DNA from: Clostridium sp. CAG:768 | GTDB taxonomy: Bacteria > Cyanobacteriota > Vampirovibrionia > Gastranaerophilales > Gastranaerophilaceae | Direction of reading: 5' to 3' | Assembly (NCBI GenBank): GCA_000437435.1 | Contig: FR899628.1 | Span: forward strand, 1-64,000 | Length of the DNA: 64,000 nt | Shown: in pieces, positions 1 through 8,483 of the stretch | Position numbering within the stretch: position 1 is the stretch's first letter | How the letters are laid out: every line of letters begins with the position of its first letter | Translations under genes and position numbers: made by a program | The notes under the pieces: model-generated | Seen by the model: only the letters and a program-made list of their open reading frames with translations | Database searches by the model: none | Told to the model about the DNA's origin: nothing

Positions 1-795
1 TCAATGGCTTCTACTTGTGGCTCATCAATGGCATTAATGAATGCAGGTGTACCTGTAAAATGCATGATTGGCGGCGTTGCAATGGGTATGATTACAGAAG
101 AAGGCAAAGAACCTGTTGTACTTACAGATATTCAAGGTATTGAAGACTTCTTAGGTGATATGGACTTCAAAGTTACAGGTAATGATACAGGCATCACAGC
201 TTTACAAATGGATATGAAAGCTAAAGGTATTGCTAATGACACATTGCGTCGTGCTTTAGCTCAAGCAAAAGAAGGTAGATTACATATCTTGGGTAAAATG
301 AGAGAAGTTATTTCTGCTCCAGCAGATCATCTATCTCCATATGCTCCAAGTATTACAACAATGACAATTCCTACAGAAGATATTGGAACAGTAATTGGAC
401 CTGGCGGAAAACAAATCAGAGCTATTATTGATGCTTCTGGCGCTGAAATTGATATCCAAGATAATGGTGTAGTTACAATTACCTCTAATGACCAAGAAGG
501 AGCTGAAATTGCTAAAAGAATGATTAAGGAATTAACATTCAAAGCAGAGCCAGGAATGGTTGTAAAAGGTAAAGTTGTAAGAATTATACCTATCGGAGCA
601 TTTGTAGAATTAGCTCCTGGTAAAGATGGTATGGTTCATATTTCCCAAGTATGTAATGAAAGAATTGAATCTATTGAACCTCATTTACATATTGGAGATG
701 AAGTTATTGTTAAAGTTATAAAAATTGACGATAAAGGTAGAGTAAACCTAACTATCAAAGGAGTATCTGAAGAAGAAAAAGCTCAACTAAATTAG
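1..795 (+). CDS. pnp: Polyribonucleotide nucleotidyltransferase, C-terminal part (5' end outside window)
   Basis: PNPase is a phosphorolytic 3'-5' exoribonuclease of mRNA decay. The window enters the gene in frame at base 1 and shows only the last 264 residues. The first part matches the end of the second RNase PH core, with the small-residue run SMALMNAGVPVK and a GGVAMG loop. It is followed by a KH domain (about residues 120-180, with the GxxG loop as IGPGGKQI) and an S1 domain (about 190-258, KGKVVRIIPIGAFVEL). Domain order and C-terminal length fit a complete, normal PNPase end. A strong intrinsic terminator follows 16 nt after the stop. The assignment is secure. Confidence 0.97.
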   Translation, partial: SMASTCGSSMALMNAGVPVKCMIGGVAMGMITEEGKEPVVLTDIQGIEDFLGDMDFKVTGNDTGITALQMDMKAKGIANDTLRRALAQAKEGRLHILGKMREVISAPADHLSPYAPSITTMTIPTEDIGTVIGPGGKQIRAIIDASGAEIDIQDNGVVTITSNDQEGAEIAKRMIKELTFKAEPGMVVKGKVVRIIPIGAFVELAPGKDGMVHISQVCNERIESIEPHLHIGDEVIVKVIKIDDKGRVNLTIKGVSEEEKAQLN

Positions 796-810
796 GCAAA
801 AATAACATAA

Positions 811-846
811 AAAATCACCTGTGATAATACACAGGTGATTTTTTTA
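811..846 (+). terminator. Intrinsic terminator after pnp, probably bidirectional
   Basis: A perfect 11-bp stem (AATCACCTGTG at 813-823 with CACAGGTGATT at 830-840) closes a 6-nt loop and runs into a T tract. A-rich sequence lies on the other side, so it can also stop transcription of the convergent gene that ends at 867. Confidence 0.9.
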
Positions 847-866
847 TATATCTAATTGTTTAAATA

Positions 867-3077
867 CTAATAATTTCTCTGATCATGTTTTTGCTTTAAC
901 AAATAATAAAATTCAGAACTTACTGGTCTTAAAATTGTCTCAAGGTTATACACATTATCAGACAATATATCTGTCATTTCAATCACATACTGAGACATCA
1001 TATCACCTAACATTAATTCCATTTTAGCATTTTTTAAATCTTCGCTTACATTATTTTTTAATAATATTTTTGCTGATCCGCCATATTTTTCTACAAATTT
1101 AGAATATCTCAATAATTTGGTAAAATCTTTTTTTAATTCAGGATTTGCCTTAATATTTGCTTTCAATAATTCTATTAATGCAGATATATCCGCACATTCA
1201 TTACTTGATTTCTCATTATAATTAGAAACAAAGTTAACAAGCATATTATTAATTTTATTAATGTCTTCTTTGGAAGTTATAGGTCGTAAATAATCTTGAT
1301 AAGATTGATTTAGTTTAGCTTTTTGAACCCTATCGAAATCATTTAATCCTGCTAATGACGCTAATTTCATCAATTGATCGGTCTCTAAAAACAACATTTT
1401 AGATGCTTCATTTGGTTTTAAATCAGATAATAATTCTACTACAGCCTGATTACACGCAGTAATTACATTTGGATATTTAAGAGTGAAACTCTTATTTACT
1501 CCTAAAGAAATCTTATCAACTTCTTCTTTAGAATATATTAAATCTTTATATTCTTCTTGAATTGTATCTGAAACTAAAACTGATAATTTATATTTATCAT
1601 TCACTGTTGGATTAGAAATAAAATATTTTAAATATCTACCTTGAAACGCATCTGGTAAAAGATGCATTTGAGATAGTAATTCCTTTTTAAAATCTTCTGT
1701 CAAATCACCATTATAATTAATTTCACGTTTTGATTTAGAAATAGAATAAGACCTTATATTTTTACTATCTTCAAGATTTTTCTTCAATTCTTTAACTAAA
1801 TTTTCTTGATTAGCGGCTTGATTGGAAGGGAAATCAGATACATCTTTAAATTGTCCAAACAGCTTATCATATTCAGCTTGAATTTTATCATGTTCTTTTT
1901 GTCTTTCTATTCTCAATGGCTTAATACTGTGAGCATAATCTAATAAATCTTTAAACTCATCATTATTACCATCCTCACCATATGCATCCATAAATAATTT
2001 GATAGTATCTTTCATCGCAATTGAACGTTGAGCTTTAATTTGAGGATCACTATTCCAGTATGCCTTAAAGATTTCTCGTTGAGAATTTGATAAAGTATCA
2101 TAATTTTCAAAAAAATCTTTCATTTCATCAGAAGCATGAACCTTTTCTAAGACAACTGAATTTATTTCACTCATATATTTTGCAACAAAACCTAGAGTTT
2201 CTTTATCTTGAACATTATGTCTTTTTATTTGTTTTTTGGTTTCTTCTTGACTGCCCATACCTTTAATCATTGCATCGGCAAGTTTATCAATTTCCCAATC
2301 TTTTACTTTATCAAATTTTTTCTTTTCTACAATTGTTTTCTCTACTTTATGAATATTATTTGAAACATTATTTCTTGGAGCTATAACTTTTCTTGGCTTG
2401 TATTCATATGGAAAATCCTCTCTTGTTGCTATAAAGGATTTCCAAAAAGCATTATTTGGAAATTTTATTCCATATGCAGATAATGTTTCATACTTTATAG
2501 GGCTTAATCCTTTATAATAAACAGAAATATCCTTTTGAAAATCTTTATTTATTTCTTTTAATGTTTTTCCTTCCAAATAAATTTTCTTTAATAAATACAA
2601 ACCTAGATTATCTTGTCCATTTTTAAACAGAGATTTATCATCTTGCTTCATTAATTCAATTTCAGCAATTACACCTGTTCTGGCATTTCTATTCGGAATA
2701 TCTCGTAAATTACTGAATAAAGATTCTTTGGGGTATATTCTTTTTACTTGTTCTAAAGACTTTGTCTCATTTATATCATCAAACACTAGACGCATCATCT
2801 GAGCAGGAGGCATATTCTGTCTATCTTCATAATCATCAAAAAGATAATTTTTCATAGTTTCAGGCATACCATTTCTATTAAAATCTTGTTCAAAGAAATT
2901 TGCAGGAGTTCTAAAGAGTCTTGCTGCAAAAGTTATTCCATAATCTCTATAAGAAATAGGATTATATGAGTATTTATTACTAGAATTATTTCCTAAACTT
3001 TTATTTGAATTTTTATTATCTTGCGGTATTAATAATATCTTATTTAAAGATATTGGGGAAATGCTATTTATTTTCAT
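867..3077 (-). CDS. Large hypothetical protein with lineage-type MKINSIS N-terminus
   Basis: I do not recognise a known domain in this protein of about 736 residues. It is hydrophilic and rich in Lys, Asn and Glu, with long predicted helical stretches (for example EYDKLFGQFKDVSDFPSNQA) and no Sec signal or membrane segment. An in-frame ATG exists further upstream at 3164. I chose the ATG at 3077 because an AAAGG Shine-Dalgarno sits a few bases before it and because MKINSIS resembles the starts of several other proteins in the window. It is divergent from the PfkB kinase gene and convergent with pnp. Its role is unknown; an exported or effector-like role is only a guess. Confidence 0.75.
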   Translation of the reverse strand: MKINSISPISLNKILLIPQDNKNSNKSLGNNSSNKYSYNPISYRDYGITFAARLFRTPANFFEQDFNRNGMPETMKNYLFDDYEDRQNMPPAQMMRLVFDDINETKSLEQVKRIYPKESLFSNLRDIPNRNARTGVIAEIELMKQDDKSLFKNGQDNLGLYLLKKIYLEGKTLKEINKDFQKDISVYYKGLSPIKYETLSAYGIKFPNNAFWKSFIATREDFPYEYKPRKVIAPRNNVSNNIHKVEKTIVEKKKFDKVKDWEIDKLADAMIKGMGSQEETKKQIKRHNVQDKETLGFVAKYMSEINSVVLEKVHASDEMKDFFENYDTLSNSQREIFKAYWNSDPQIKAQRSIAMKDTIKLFMDAYGEDGNNDEFKDLLDYAHSIKPLRIERQKEHDKIQAEYDKLFGQFKDVSDFPSNQAANQENLVKELKKNLEDSKNIRSYSISKSKREINYNGDLTEDFKKELLSQMHLLPDAFQGRYLKYFISNPTVNDKYKLSVLVSDTIQEEYKDLIYSKEEVDKISLGVNKSFTLKYPNVITACNQAVVELLSDLKPNEASKMLFLETDQLMKLASLAGLNDFDRVQKAKLNQSYQDYLRPITSKEDINKINNMLVNFVSNYNEKSSNECADISALIELLKANIKANPELKKDFTKLLRYSKFVEKYGGSAKILLKNNVSEDLKNAKMELMLGDMMSQYVIEMTDILSDNVYNLETILRPVSSEFYYLLKQKHDQRNY

Positions 3078-3157
3078 ATTACCTTTCAGAATTAATGTAT
3101 ATTTACCTTGATATTTTAAACCAAAACAAAAAAATTTTTGCTCACTATTAATATAAA

Positions 3158-3186
3158 TTAACAAATCAACTTTTTTGTGCTAAGCT
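3158..3186 (+). promoter_or_regulatory. Promoter of the PfkB kinase gene (extended -10)
   Basis: TTAACA at 3158-3163 and TAAGCT at 3181-3186 are separated by 17 nt, and a TGC immediately precedes the -10 box, giving an extended -10. A GGAGGA ribosome site follows at about 3197-3202, 7 nt before the ATG. Confidence 0.5.
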
Positions 3187-3208
3187 GAAATCAATTGGAG
3201 GAAGAAAA

Positions 3209-4255
3209 ATGTGCGATGTAATAACTATTGGTAGTGCAACAATGGACGTATTTGTAGAAAGTGATGATGCAAATATCGTTTCTGTATATACTAAAAATAA
3301 AAAATCAGAATTCATGAGTTATCCATATGGAGCAAAGGTTGAAATAACTGATTTTGCGTCTCAAGTTGGCGGAGGAGGAGTCAATACAGCATGTAACTTC
3401 GCTAATTTAGGACTTAATACAAGCGCAATTTTCAAAATAGGAGACGACATATATTCTGATGGGATTTTAGAATCCTTTAAAGAAAAAAAAGTTGATTTAT
3501 CAAACATAATTCAAGATAAAAACCTTAGTACAGGTTTTTCTATAATTCTTGTAAGTTTTCAAGGAGATAGGACAGTACTTGCTCATCGAGGTGCTAACGC
3601 AAAAATAAAAAAATCTGATATTAATTTTGATGCAATAAAAAGCGCAAGACTTCTATATATTGCACCTCTAAATGGAGATAGTACAAAAGTTCTTGATGAC
3701 ATCGTAAACTTTGCAAAAGACAATAATGTCAAAGTTTGTTTTAACGCAGGAACATCAAGTATAAAAAAAGGGTTTAACTACATTAAGAAAATCTTGGAAA
3801 ATGCACATATTGTAGTAATGAATAAAGAAGAAGCATCAATGGCTACACAAATACAAGTTAGACCGGATACAAGAGATGAAAAATTTTCAGATGAATTAAT
3901 TCATCCAGATATTAAAGATATGTTTAAAAAGTTAAAAGTAAGAGACTATCAAATTATAGTAATAACAGATGGCGGTCATGGTGCATATGCATATGACGGT
4001 CATAAATATTATTATTGTCCGGTATTTAACAGTCCAGTAGTATCTACACTAGGAGCAGGAGATGCATTTGCATCTACATTATGCGCTGCACTTGCTAAGA
4101 CCAAAATAGATATAGGTAAAGCATTAATGTATGCGTCTGTAAATTCAGCAGGTGTTGTTTCTCAATTTGGAGCAACTCAAGGACTTTTAACTTTTGAAGA
4201 AATAGAACAAAAATTAAAAGAACATCCGGAATATACATATCAAATAGCAAAATAA
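3209..4255 (+). CDS. PfkB-family carbohydrate/nucleoside kinase
   Basis: This ribokinase-fold enzyme phosphorylates a sugar or nucleoside hydroxyl with ATP in the cytoplasm. The sequence has the N-terminal glycine signature (QVGGGGVNTACNFANLG, about residues 50-66). The C-terminal PfkB signature appears as STLGAGDAF, which contains the GAGD anion hole and catalytic Asp. At 348 residues it is slightly longer than a typical ribokinase. An insertion around residues 218-235 follows the NKEEA motif. The substrate cannot be told from sequence; ribokinase-like, adenosine-kinase-like or fructokinase-like are all possible. The start is fixed by a GGAGGA site. It has its own promoter and is followed 44 nt later by an unknown gene. 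Confidence 0.88.
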   Translation: MCDVITIGSATMDVFVESDDANIVSVYTKNKKSEFMSYPYGAKVEITDFASQVGGGGVNTACNFANLGLNTSAIFKIGDDIYSDGILESFKEKKVDLSNIIQDKNLSTGFSIILVSFQGDRTVLAHRGANAKIKKSDINFDAIKSARLLYIAPLNGDSTKVLDDIVNFAKDNNVKVCFNAGTSSIKKGFNYIKKILENAHIVVMNKEEASMATQIQVRPDTRDEKFSDELIHPDIKDMFKKLKVRDYQIIVITDGGHGAYAYDGHKYYYCPVFNSPVVSTLGAGDAFASTLCAALAKTKIDIGKALMYASVNSAGVVSQFGATQGLLTFEEIEQKLKEHPEYTYQIAK

Positions 4256-4299
4256 TTTTTTAGAGGATTTTATATTCATATAATAAGGAGCATTTTAAT

Positions 4300-4857
4300 A
4301 TGAATATACCCAAAAATAATTATAATCAACTGCAATTTTCCGGTTTATACAGAATTACAGGTTCTTACAATGATTTAAAATCTATTGAAAAATCTGTTGA
4401 AAACAAATATAAAAATGAATATAAATATAAAGGAGATGGTACTAAAGTATATGATTATGCTGGAGTTTTTACACTTCCTAAAGAGCAAAAACCTACAACA
4501 GAAATTTTAATATCAACTAATAATGATACCAAACCTTTATTAAGTTTTATTGGTGAAAATTATAAACAATATAATTTCATATCATACCCAAAACACGATA
4601 AACCATATAAAGAAGTTCGTTCACTGATTGAAGCTCATTTTAGAAATAATGCTGACAATTTATTGGATTCAATGATTGAAACAAAAAAAGGCATAGTACA
4701 TGATGCCATAGAAGAAAGTAAAAAATTTATTGCACATTTTGCCTACACAACACCTGATAAACATGTCAGTGATATAAATAAATTACAAGCCAAAGAAGTC
4801 ATTGAAGCAATAAAAAACAACTGTTTTGACTTCATTAATGGCGTAATAAGAAAATAG
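4300..4857 (+). CDS. Hypothetical 185-residue protein with N-terminal QFSG motif
   Basis: I do not recognise a family. The protein begins MNIPKNNYNQLQFSGLYR, an Asn-rich start with an F-S-G step like other signal-less proteins in this window. It continues with a mixed alpha/beta-like region and a helical C-terminal half. There is no Sec signal or membrane helix. An AAGGAG site sits upstream of the ATG, so the start is reliable. It ends 1 nt before the convergent acetyltransferase gene. Confidence 0.7.
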   Translation: MNIPKNNYNQLQFSGLYRITGSYNDLKSIEKSVENKYKNEYKYKGDGTKVYDYAGVFTLPKEQKPTTEILISTNNDTKPLLSFIGENYKQYNFISYPKHDKPYKEVRSLIEAHFRNNADNLLDSMIETKKGIVHDAIEESKKFIAHFAYTTPDKHVSDINKLQAKEVIEAIKNNCFDFINGVIRK

Positions 4858-4858
4858 T

Positions 4859-5386
4859 TTATATATTTTTAATAACTCTACAAGGAATTCCTAAAGCCAA
4901 AACATTTGAGGGAATATCCTTTGATACAACACTTCCTGCTCCAATAATAGAATTATCCCCAATTGAAACACCTGGCAACACAGTTACATTACCACATATC
5001 CAAACATTATTCCCAATTTTAATTGGTTTTGAAATCTTCTTACCACTCATTCTTATCTCAGCAGAAAAAGGATGAGTTGAAGTATAAAAAGCACAATTAG
5101 GTCCAACTAAAACATTGTCCCCAAAAGTTACATTACCTTCATCCAATATTATCAAATTATGATTAGAATAAAAATTTTCACCTATTTCGATATTATAGCC
5201 ATAATCACACATAAAAGACTGCTCAAGTAGAAAGATAGACTTTGTTTTTCCTAATATACTTTTCAATAAATCCAAACGGATACCTATCATCTCAGGAGAA
5301 ACCGAATTATACTTATGACATAATGCCTTGCATCTTATACGTTCATAAAAACGTTTTTTTTCATCATCATCTTTTTTATTAAACAT
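4859..5386 (-). CDS. Hexapeptide-repeat acetyltransferase (maltose/galactoside O-acetyltransferase type)
   Basis: This belongs to the left-handed beta-helix acyltransferases that move acetyl from acetyl-CoA to a sugar hydroxyl. About 175 residues is the usual size of the Maa/LacA/NodL group. An N-terminal helical cap (residues 1-45) is followed by hexapeptide coils (for example IGDNSIIGAGSVV). The catalytic-His segment STHPF lies at about residue 85, and the characteristic C-terminal GIPCRVIKNI end is present. It stands alone, convergent with the preceding gene. The acceptor sugar is unknown. No strong ribosome site is visible before the chosen ATG. Confidence 0.9.
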   Translation of the reverse strand: MFNKKDDDEKKRFYERIRCKALCHKYNSVSPEMIGIRLDLLKSILGKTKSIFLLEQSFMCDYGYNIEIGENFYSNHNLIILDEGNVTFGDNVLVGPNCAFYTSTHPFSAEIRMSGKKISKPIKIGNNVWICGNVTVLPGVSIGDNSIIGAGSVVSKDIPSNVLALGIPCRVIKNI

Positions 5387-5520
5387 AACTATAAAACTTC
5401 ATTATTAATAATCAAAATCATTTTTATAATAATTCATAAAAAAAATTTTACCTTAGCAGAAAAGATAATTTTTTTAATTTATTTTAGTTAATTATAGTTA
5501 TATAACATTCCTTAAAAAAA

Positions 5521-5569
5521 TTCCCTTATTTTCACATTTTATAGTATAATGACAATATATAAGAAGGAG
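5521..5569 (+). promoter_or_regulatory. Promoter and ribosome site of the electron-transfer operon
   Basis: TATAAT at 5545-5550 lies in an AT-rich intergenic region. GAAGGAG at 5563-5569 is ideally spaced from the ATG at 5576. A weak TTCCCT stands at the -35 position. The 190 bp between 5386 and 5576 otherwise shows only AT-rich sequence. Confidence 0.6.
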
Positions 5570-5575
5570 AAAATT

Positions 5576-6424
5576 ATGGGATATAAAATATTATCCAAAA
5601 AAGAGCTTTGTCCTAACCAATATGAAATAACAATTGATGCACCTTATGTTGTAAGAAACGCTAAGGCTGGACAATTTATAATATTTAGAGCTAATGCAAA
5701 CAGCGAAAGAGTTCCACTCACAATCGCAGACGTTAACAAAGAAAAAGGAGAATTAACTCTTGTATTTATGGCTGTTGGATATTCAACAAAACAACTTGCA
5801 GCATTAAATGCTGGAGATGAAATCCATGATATAGTTGGTCCACTTGGACAACCAACTCACATAAAAAAATATGGAACAGTAGTTTGTTTAGCAGGTGGAT
5901 ATGGTGCTGCTCCATGTTACTTAATTGCTAAAGCCTTTAAAGAAGCTGGCAATAAAGTATACATGATTATGGGAGCAAGAAATAAAGATTTAATTTTTTG
6001 GCAAGAAAAAATGAAAGATGCTTGTACAGAACTATTTATCACAACAGATGACGGAACATTAGGTGAAAAAGGTTTTGTTACTCAAGTTCTTGAAAGAATT
6101 ATGAAACAAGAAAAAGTCGACTATGCAATAGCTGTAGGGCCAATGCCAATGATGAGAGCAGTGGCGGATTTAACTCGTGATAAAGGCATTTATACTGAAG
6201 CAAGTATGAACCCAATTATGGTAGACGGAACAGGTATGTGCGGTGCTTGCAGAGTAACTGTTGGCGGAGAAACTAAATTTGCATGTGTAGACGGTCCTGA
6301 TTTTGATGCTCATAAAATTGACTTTGATGAAGTAATTAATCGAACAAAAATTTATAAAGATCAGGAAAGAAAACGCGATGAAAATTGCAACTTGTTAAAA
6401 CAAGCAGAAAAAATATCTAAATAA
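5576..6424 (+). CDS. NfnA/SudB-like ferredoxin-NAD(P)H reductase, FAD and [2Fe-2S] subunit
   Basis: This is a ferredoxin-NADP reductase-type flavoprotein related to the alpha subunit of NADH-dependent ferredoxin:NADP oxidoreductase and to dihydroorotate dehydrogenase electron-transfer subunits. FAD is bound by the RVPLT segment (about residue 45) and the nucleotide by GGYGAAPCY (about 108). A C-terminal [2Fe-2S] site is visible as DGTGMCGACR followed 11 residues later by a third Cys. I start at the internal ATG 5576 because of the GAAGGAG site; an ATG at 5549 lies upstream of it. It opens an operon with a small Cys protein and EtfBA. The usual partner (GltA/NfnB-like) is not in the window, so the electron partner may be EtfAB or something elsewhere. 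Confidence 0.9.
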   Translation: MGYKILSKKELCPNQYEITIDAPYVVRNAKAGQFIIFRANANSERVPLTIADVNKEKGELTLVFMAVGYSTKQLAALNAGDEIHDIVGPLGQPTHIKKYGTVVCLAGGYGAAPCYLIAKAFKEAGNKVYMIMGARNKDLIFWQEKMKDACTELFITTDDGTLGEKGFVTQVLERIMKQEKVDYAIAVGPMPMMRAVADLTRDKGIYTEASMNPIMVDGTGMCGACRVTVGGETKFACVDGPDFDAHKIDFDEVINRTKIYKDQERKRDENCNLLKQAEKISK

Positions 6425-6441
6425 ATAAGGAGAAAATAAAA

Positions 6442-6624
6442 ATGGCTAAAGATATTCCATATTGTCCGCTTATGAGTGCAGGCTCAGATATCGACAAAGT
6501 TTGTACATTAGAAAGTTGTGCTTGGTATATCCCAAGTGTTAGAAAATGTTCAATGTACATGTTAGCATATAATGCTTTATTAGAAACAAATGCTAGACAA
6601 AAAGCTGCACAACAACACAGATAA
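6442..6624 (+). CDS. Small four-cysteine protein of the Etf operon
   Basis: This 60-residue protein has four cysteines (C8, C21, C26, C36) inside a compact N-terminal half (YCPLMSAGSDIDKVCTLESC). The spacing would suit a small Fe-S cluster or zinc site. The C-terminal half is a helix. I do not recognise a named family. It has an AAGGAG ribosome site, follows the flavoprotein by 17 nt and precedes etfB by 9 nt. It is therefore almost certainly co-expressed and may be a small redox or assembly partner; that role is inference only. Confidence 0.8.
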   Translation: MAKDIPYCPLMSAGSDIDKVCTLESCAWYIPSVRKCSMYMLAYNALLETNARQKAAQQHR

Positions 6625-6633
6625 GGATTTTAT

Positions 6634-7419
6634 ATGAAAATACTTGTTTGCATAAAACAAGTCCCTGATACTACTGATATCAAGTGGACAGAAAATAATA
6701 CAATTCAAAGGGAAGGTGTCGAAAGTGTCATCAACCCTTTTGATGTATATGCTTTGGAAGAAGCACTTAAACTTAAAAAGAATTTAGAAAATGTTGAAAT
6801 TACAGTACTTACAATGGGGCCTTCACAAGCTGTAGATATGCTTAAAAAAGCTATTGCAATAGGCTGTGATAACGGAGTATTAATTTCTGACCGAAAATTC
6901 GCAGGAGCTGACACTTATGCAACAGGCAAAACAATTGCAGCAGCAATCAAATCAAAACTAAATGATTTCGATTTAATAATATGCGGACAATTTGCAATTG
7001 ATGGTGATACAGCCCAAACTGGTCCGAGCATTGCATCTCATCTTGAAATTCCTCAAATTACATACGTAAAAGATTTAGATAGATGTGACGGCAAATGTAT
7101 TTATGCAACAAGAGAAATTGAAGAAGGCTTTGAAACATTAAGAGTTGATCTGCCTGCACTAGTATGTGTTCTAAAAGGGACTTATGAACCCACAAGACCA
7201 AAAATAAACGGTATTATAAAAGCTCAAAAAACAAACATCACAATATATTCTATGGAAGATATAGGCTTAACACCTGATGATGTCGGAATAAAAGGCTCAC
7301 CAACATATGTCAGCAAAGCATTTAGGCCAATTAATACAAGAGGAGAATGTGAAATCTGCAAAGATTGCGATACATTAGCATTAAAAATAAAAGAATTTGG
7401 AGGATTAAATAATGAGTAA
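6634..7419 (+). CDS. etfB: Electron transfer flavoprotein beta subunit
   Basis: EtfB forms a heterodimer with EtfA and carries the nucleotide-binding site opposite the EtfA FAD. The start MKILVCIKQVPDT, the segment AIDGDTAQTGP (about residue 115-125) and GIKGSPTYV near the C-terminus are diagnostic. The last resembles the clostridial, possibly bifurcating, type. The 261-residue length is normal. The C-terminus is unusual: residues around 238-248 read GECEICKDCD, a CxxCxxC cluster that I do not know from ordinary EtfB. The gene overlaps etfA by 8 nt, so the two are translationally coupled. No acyl-CoA dehydrogenase lies nearby. Confidence 0.95.
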   Translation: MKILVCIKQVPDTTDIKWTENNTIQREGVESVINPFDVYALEEALKLKKNLENVEITVLTMGPSQAVDMLKKAIAIGCDNGVLISDRKFAGADTYATGKTIAAAIKSKLNDFDLIICGQFAIDGDTAQTGPSIASHLEIPQITYVKDLDRCDGKCIYATREIEEGFETLRVDLPALVCVLKGTYEPTRPKINGIIKAQKTNITIYSMEDIGLTPDDVGIKGSPTYVSKAFRPINTRGECEICKDCDTLALKIKEFGGLNNE

Positions 7420-8425
7420 TATTTTGTTATACGCAGAAGTTACAAAAGATGACTTCCTCCACACAGTGCTATTTGAACTTTCATACAAAGCTCAAGAACT
7501 TTCAAAAAAAATGAATAATGCAGACGTATCAGCTCTTTTAATTTGTAAAACAGGGCTTTCTGAAAGTTTTAAAGAAGCATTTATCAATTCAGGTTTTGAC
7601 TATGTCTATATTGCAGAAGATGACAGCTTTACTCATTATTCAACAGAATTATATTCAAAAGTTGCAATAGATATTATAAATGAAATTAAACCGGATATTA
7701 TGTTAATTGGAGCTACAACACAAGGTAGAGATATTGCACCAAGAATATCTGCATCTTTACACACAGGACTTACTGCTGATTGCATAGGACTTGATATAAA
7801 TGAAAACGGACAGCTTGCAGCTACTCGTCCAACATTTGGGGGAAAATTAATGGCTACAATTTTATGCAAAAGATTACCTCAAATGGCAACAGTAAGACCT
7901 AAAGTATTCAAACCAGCTCCAGAAAATATTGTTAAAGATACAAAATTTATCTACATAAAACCAGAAATCGAAAATATTGAAAAAAGAATTGAATTTATTA
8001 AATTTGTAAAAGGATTAAACACTACAATTAATGAACTTGATAGCGCAGAAATAATTGTAGCAGGCGGCAAAGGGCTAAAAAATGAAGCAGGATTTGCACT
8101 ATTGAAAAACTTTGCAGAAAGCATAGGAGCCTGTGTTGGAGCTAGCAGAGGCGCAGTAGATATGGGACTTGCATCAGCAGATATTCAAATAGGACAAACA
8201 GGTAAAACTGTTACCCCAAAACTATATATAGCTTGCGGAATTTCAGGCGCAATACAACATATTGTTGGAATGCAAGACAGTGACAAAATTATAGCAATCA
8301 ATACAGATGAAAAAGCTCCGATTTTTGAACATTGTGACTGCGGAATTGTGGGCGATGCTTTTGAAATTATTCCAGAATTAATAAAAATAATAAAAAAATC
8401 AAATAACGAACAAATTAACTCTTGA
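7412..8425 (+). CDS. etfA: Electron transfer flavoprotein alpha subunit
   Basis: EtfA binds FAD and passes electrons to partner dehydrogenases or quinone oxidoreductases. The C-terminal FAD domain is typical: GGKGLKNEAGF, GASRGAVDMG, IGQTGKTVTP and CGISGAIQH occur in order between about residues 215 and 290. The 337-residue length is normal, and no extra N-terminal ferredoxin domain is fused. It is the last gene of the operon. Together with the NfnA-like protein it suggests NAD(P)H-linked, perhaps bifurcating, electron flow in an anaerobe; the bifurcation is inferred from family context and not shown. Confidence 0.96.
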   Translation: MSNILLYAEVTKDDFLHTVLFELSYKAQELSKKMNNADVSALLICKTGLSESFKEAFINSGFDYVYIAEDDSFTHYSTELYSKVAIDIINEIKPDIMLIGATTQGRDIAPRISASLHTGLTADCIGLDINENGQLAATRPTFGGKLMATILCKRLPQMATVRPKVFKPAPENIVKDTKFIYIKPEIENIEKRIEFIKFVKGLNTTINELDSAEIIVAGGKGLKNEAGFALLKNFAESIGACVGASRGAVDMGLASADIQIGQTGKTVTPKLYIACGISGAIQHIVGMQDSDKIIAINTDEKAPIFEHCDCGIVGDAFEIIPELIKIIKKSNNEQINS

Positions 8426-8483
8426 CAAAAAACTATAAATAACAAATAATAAAGAAGTTGGAAGCAATAAGAGGAGTTTAAAA

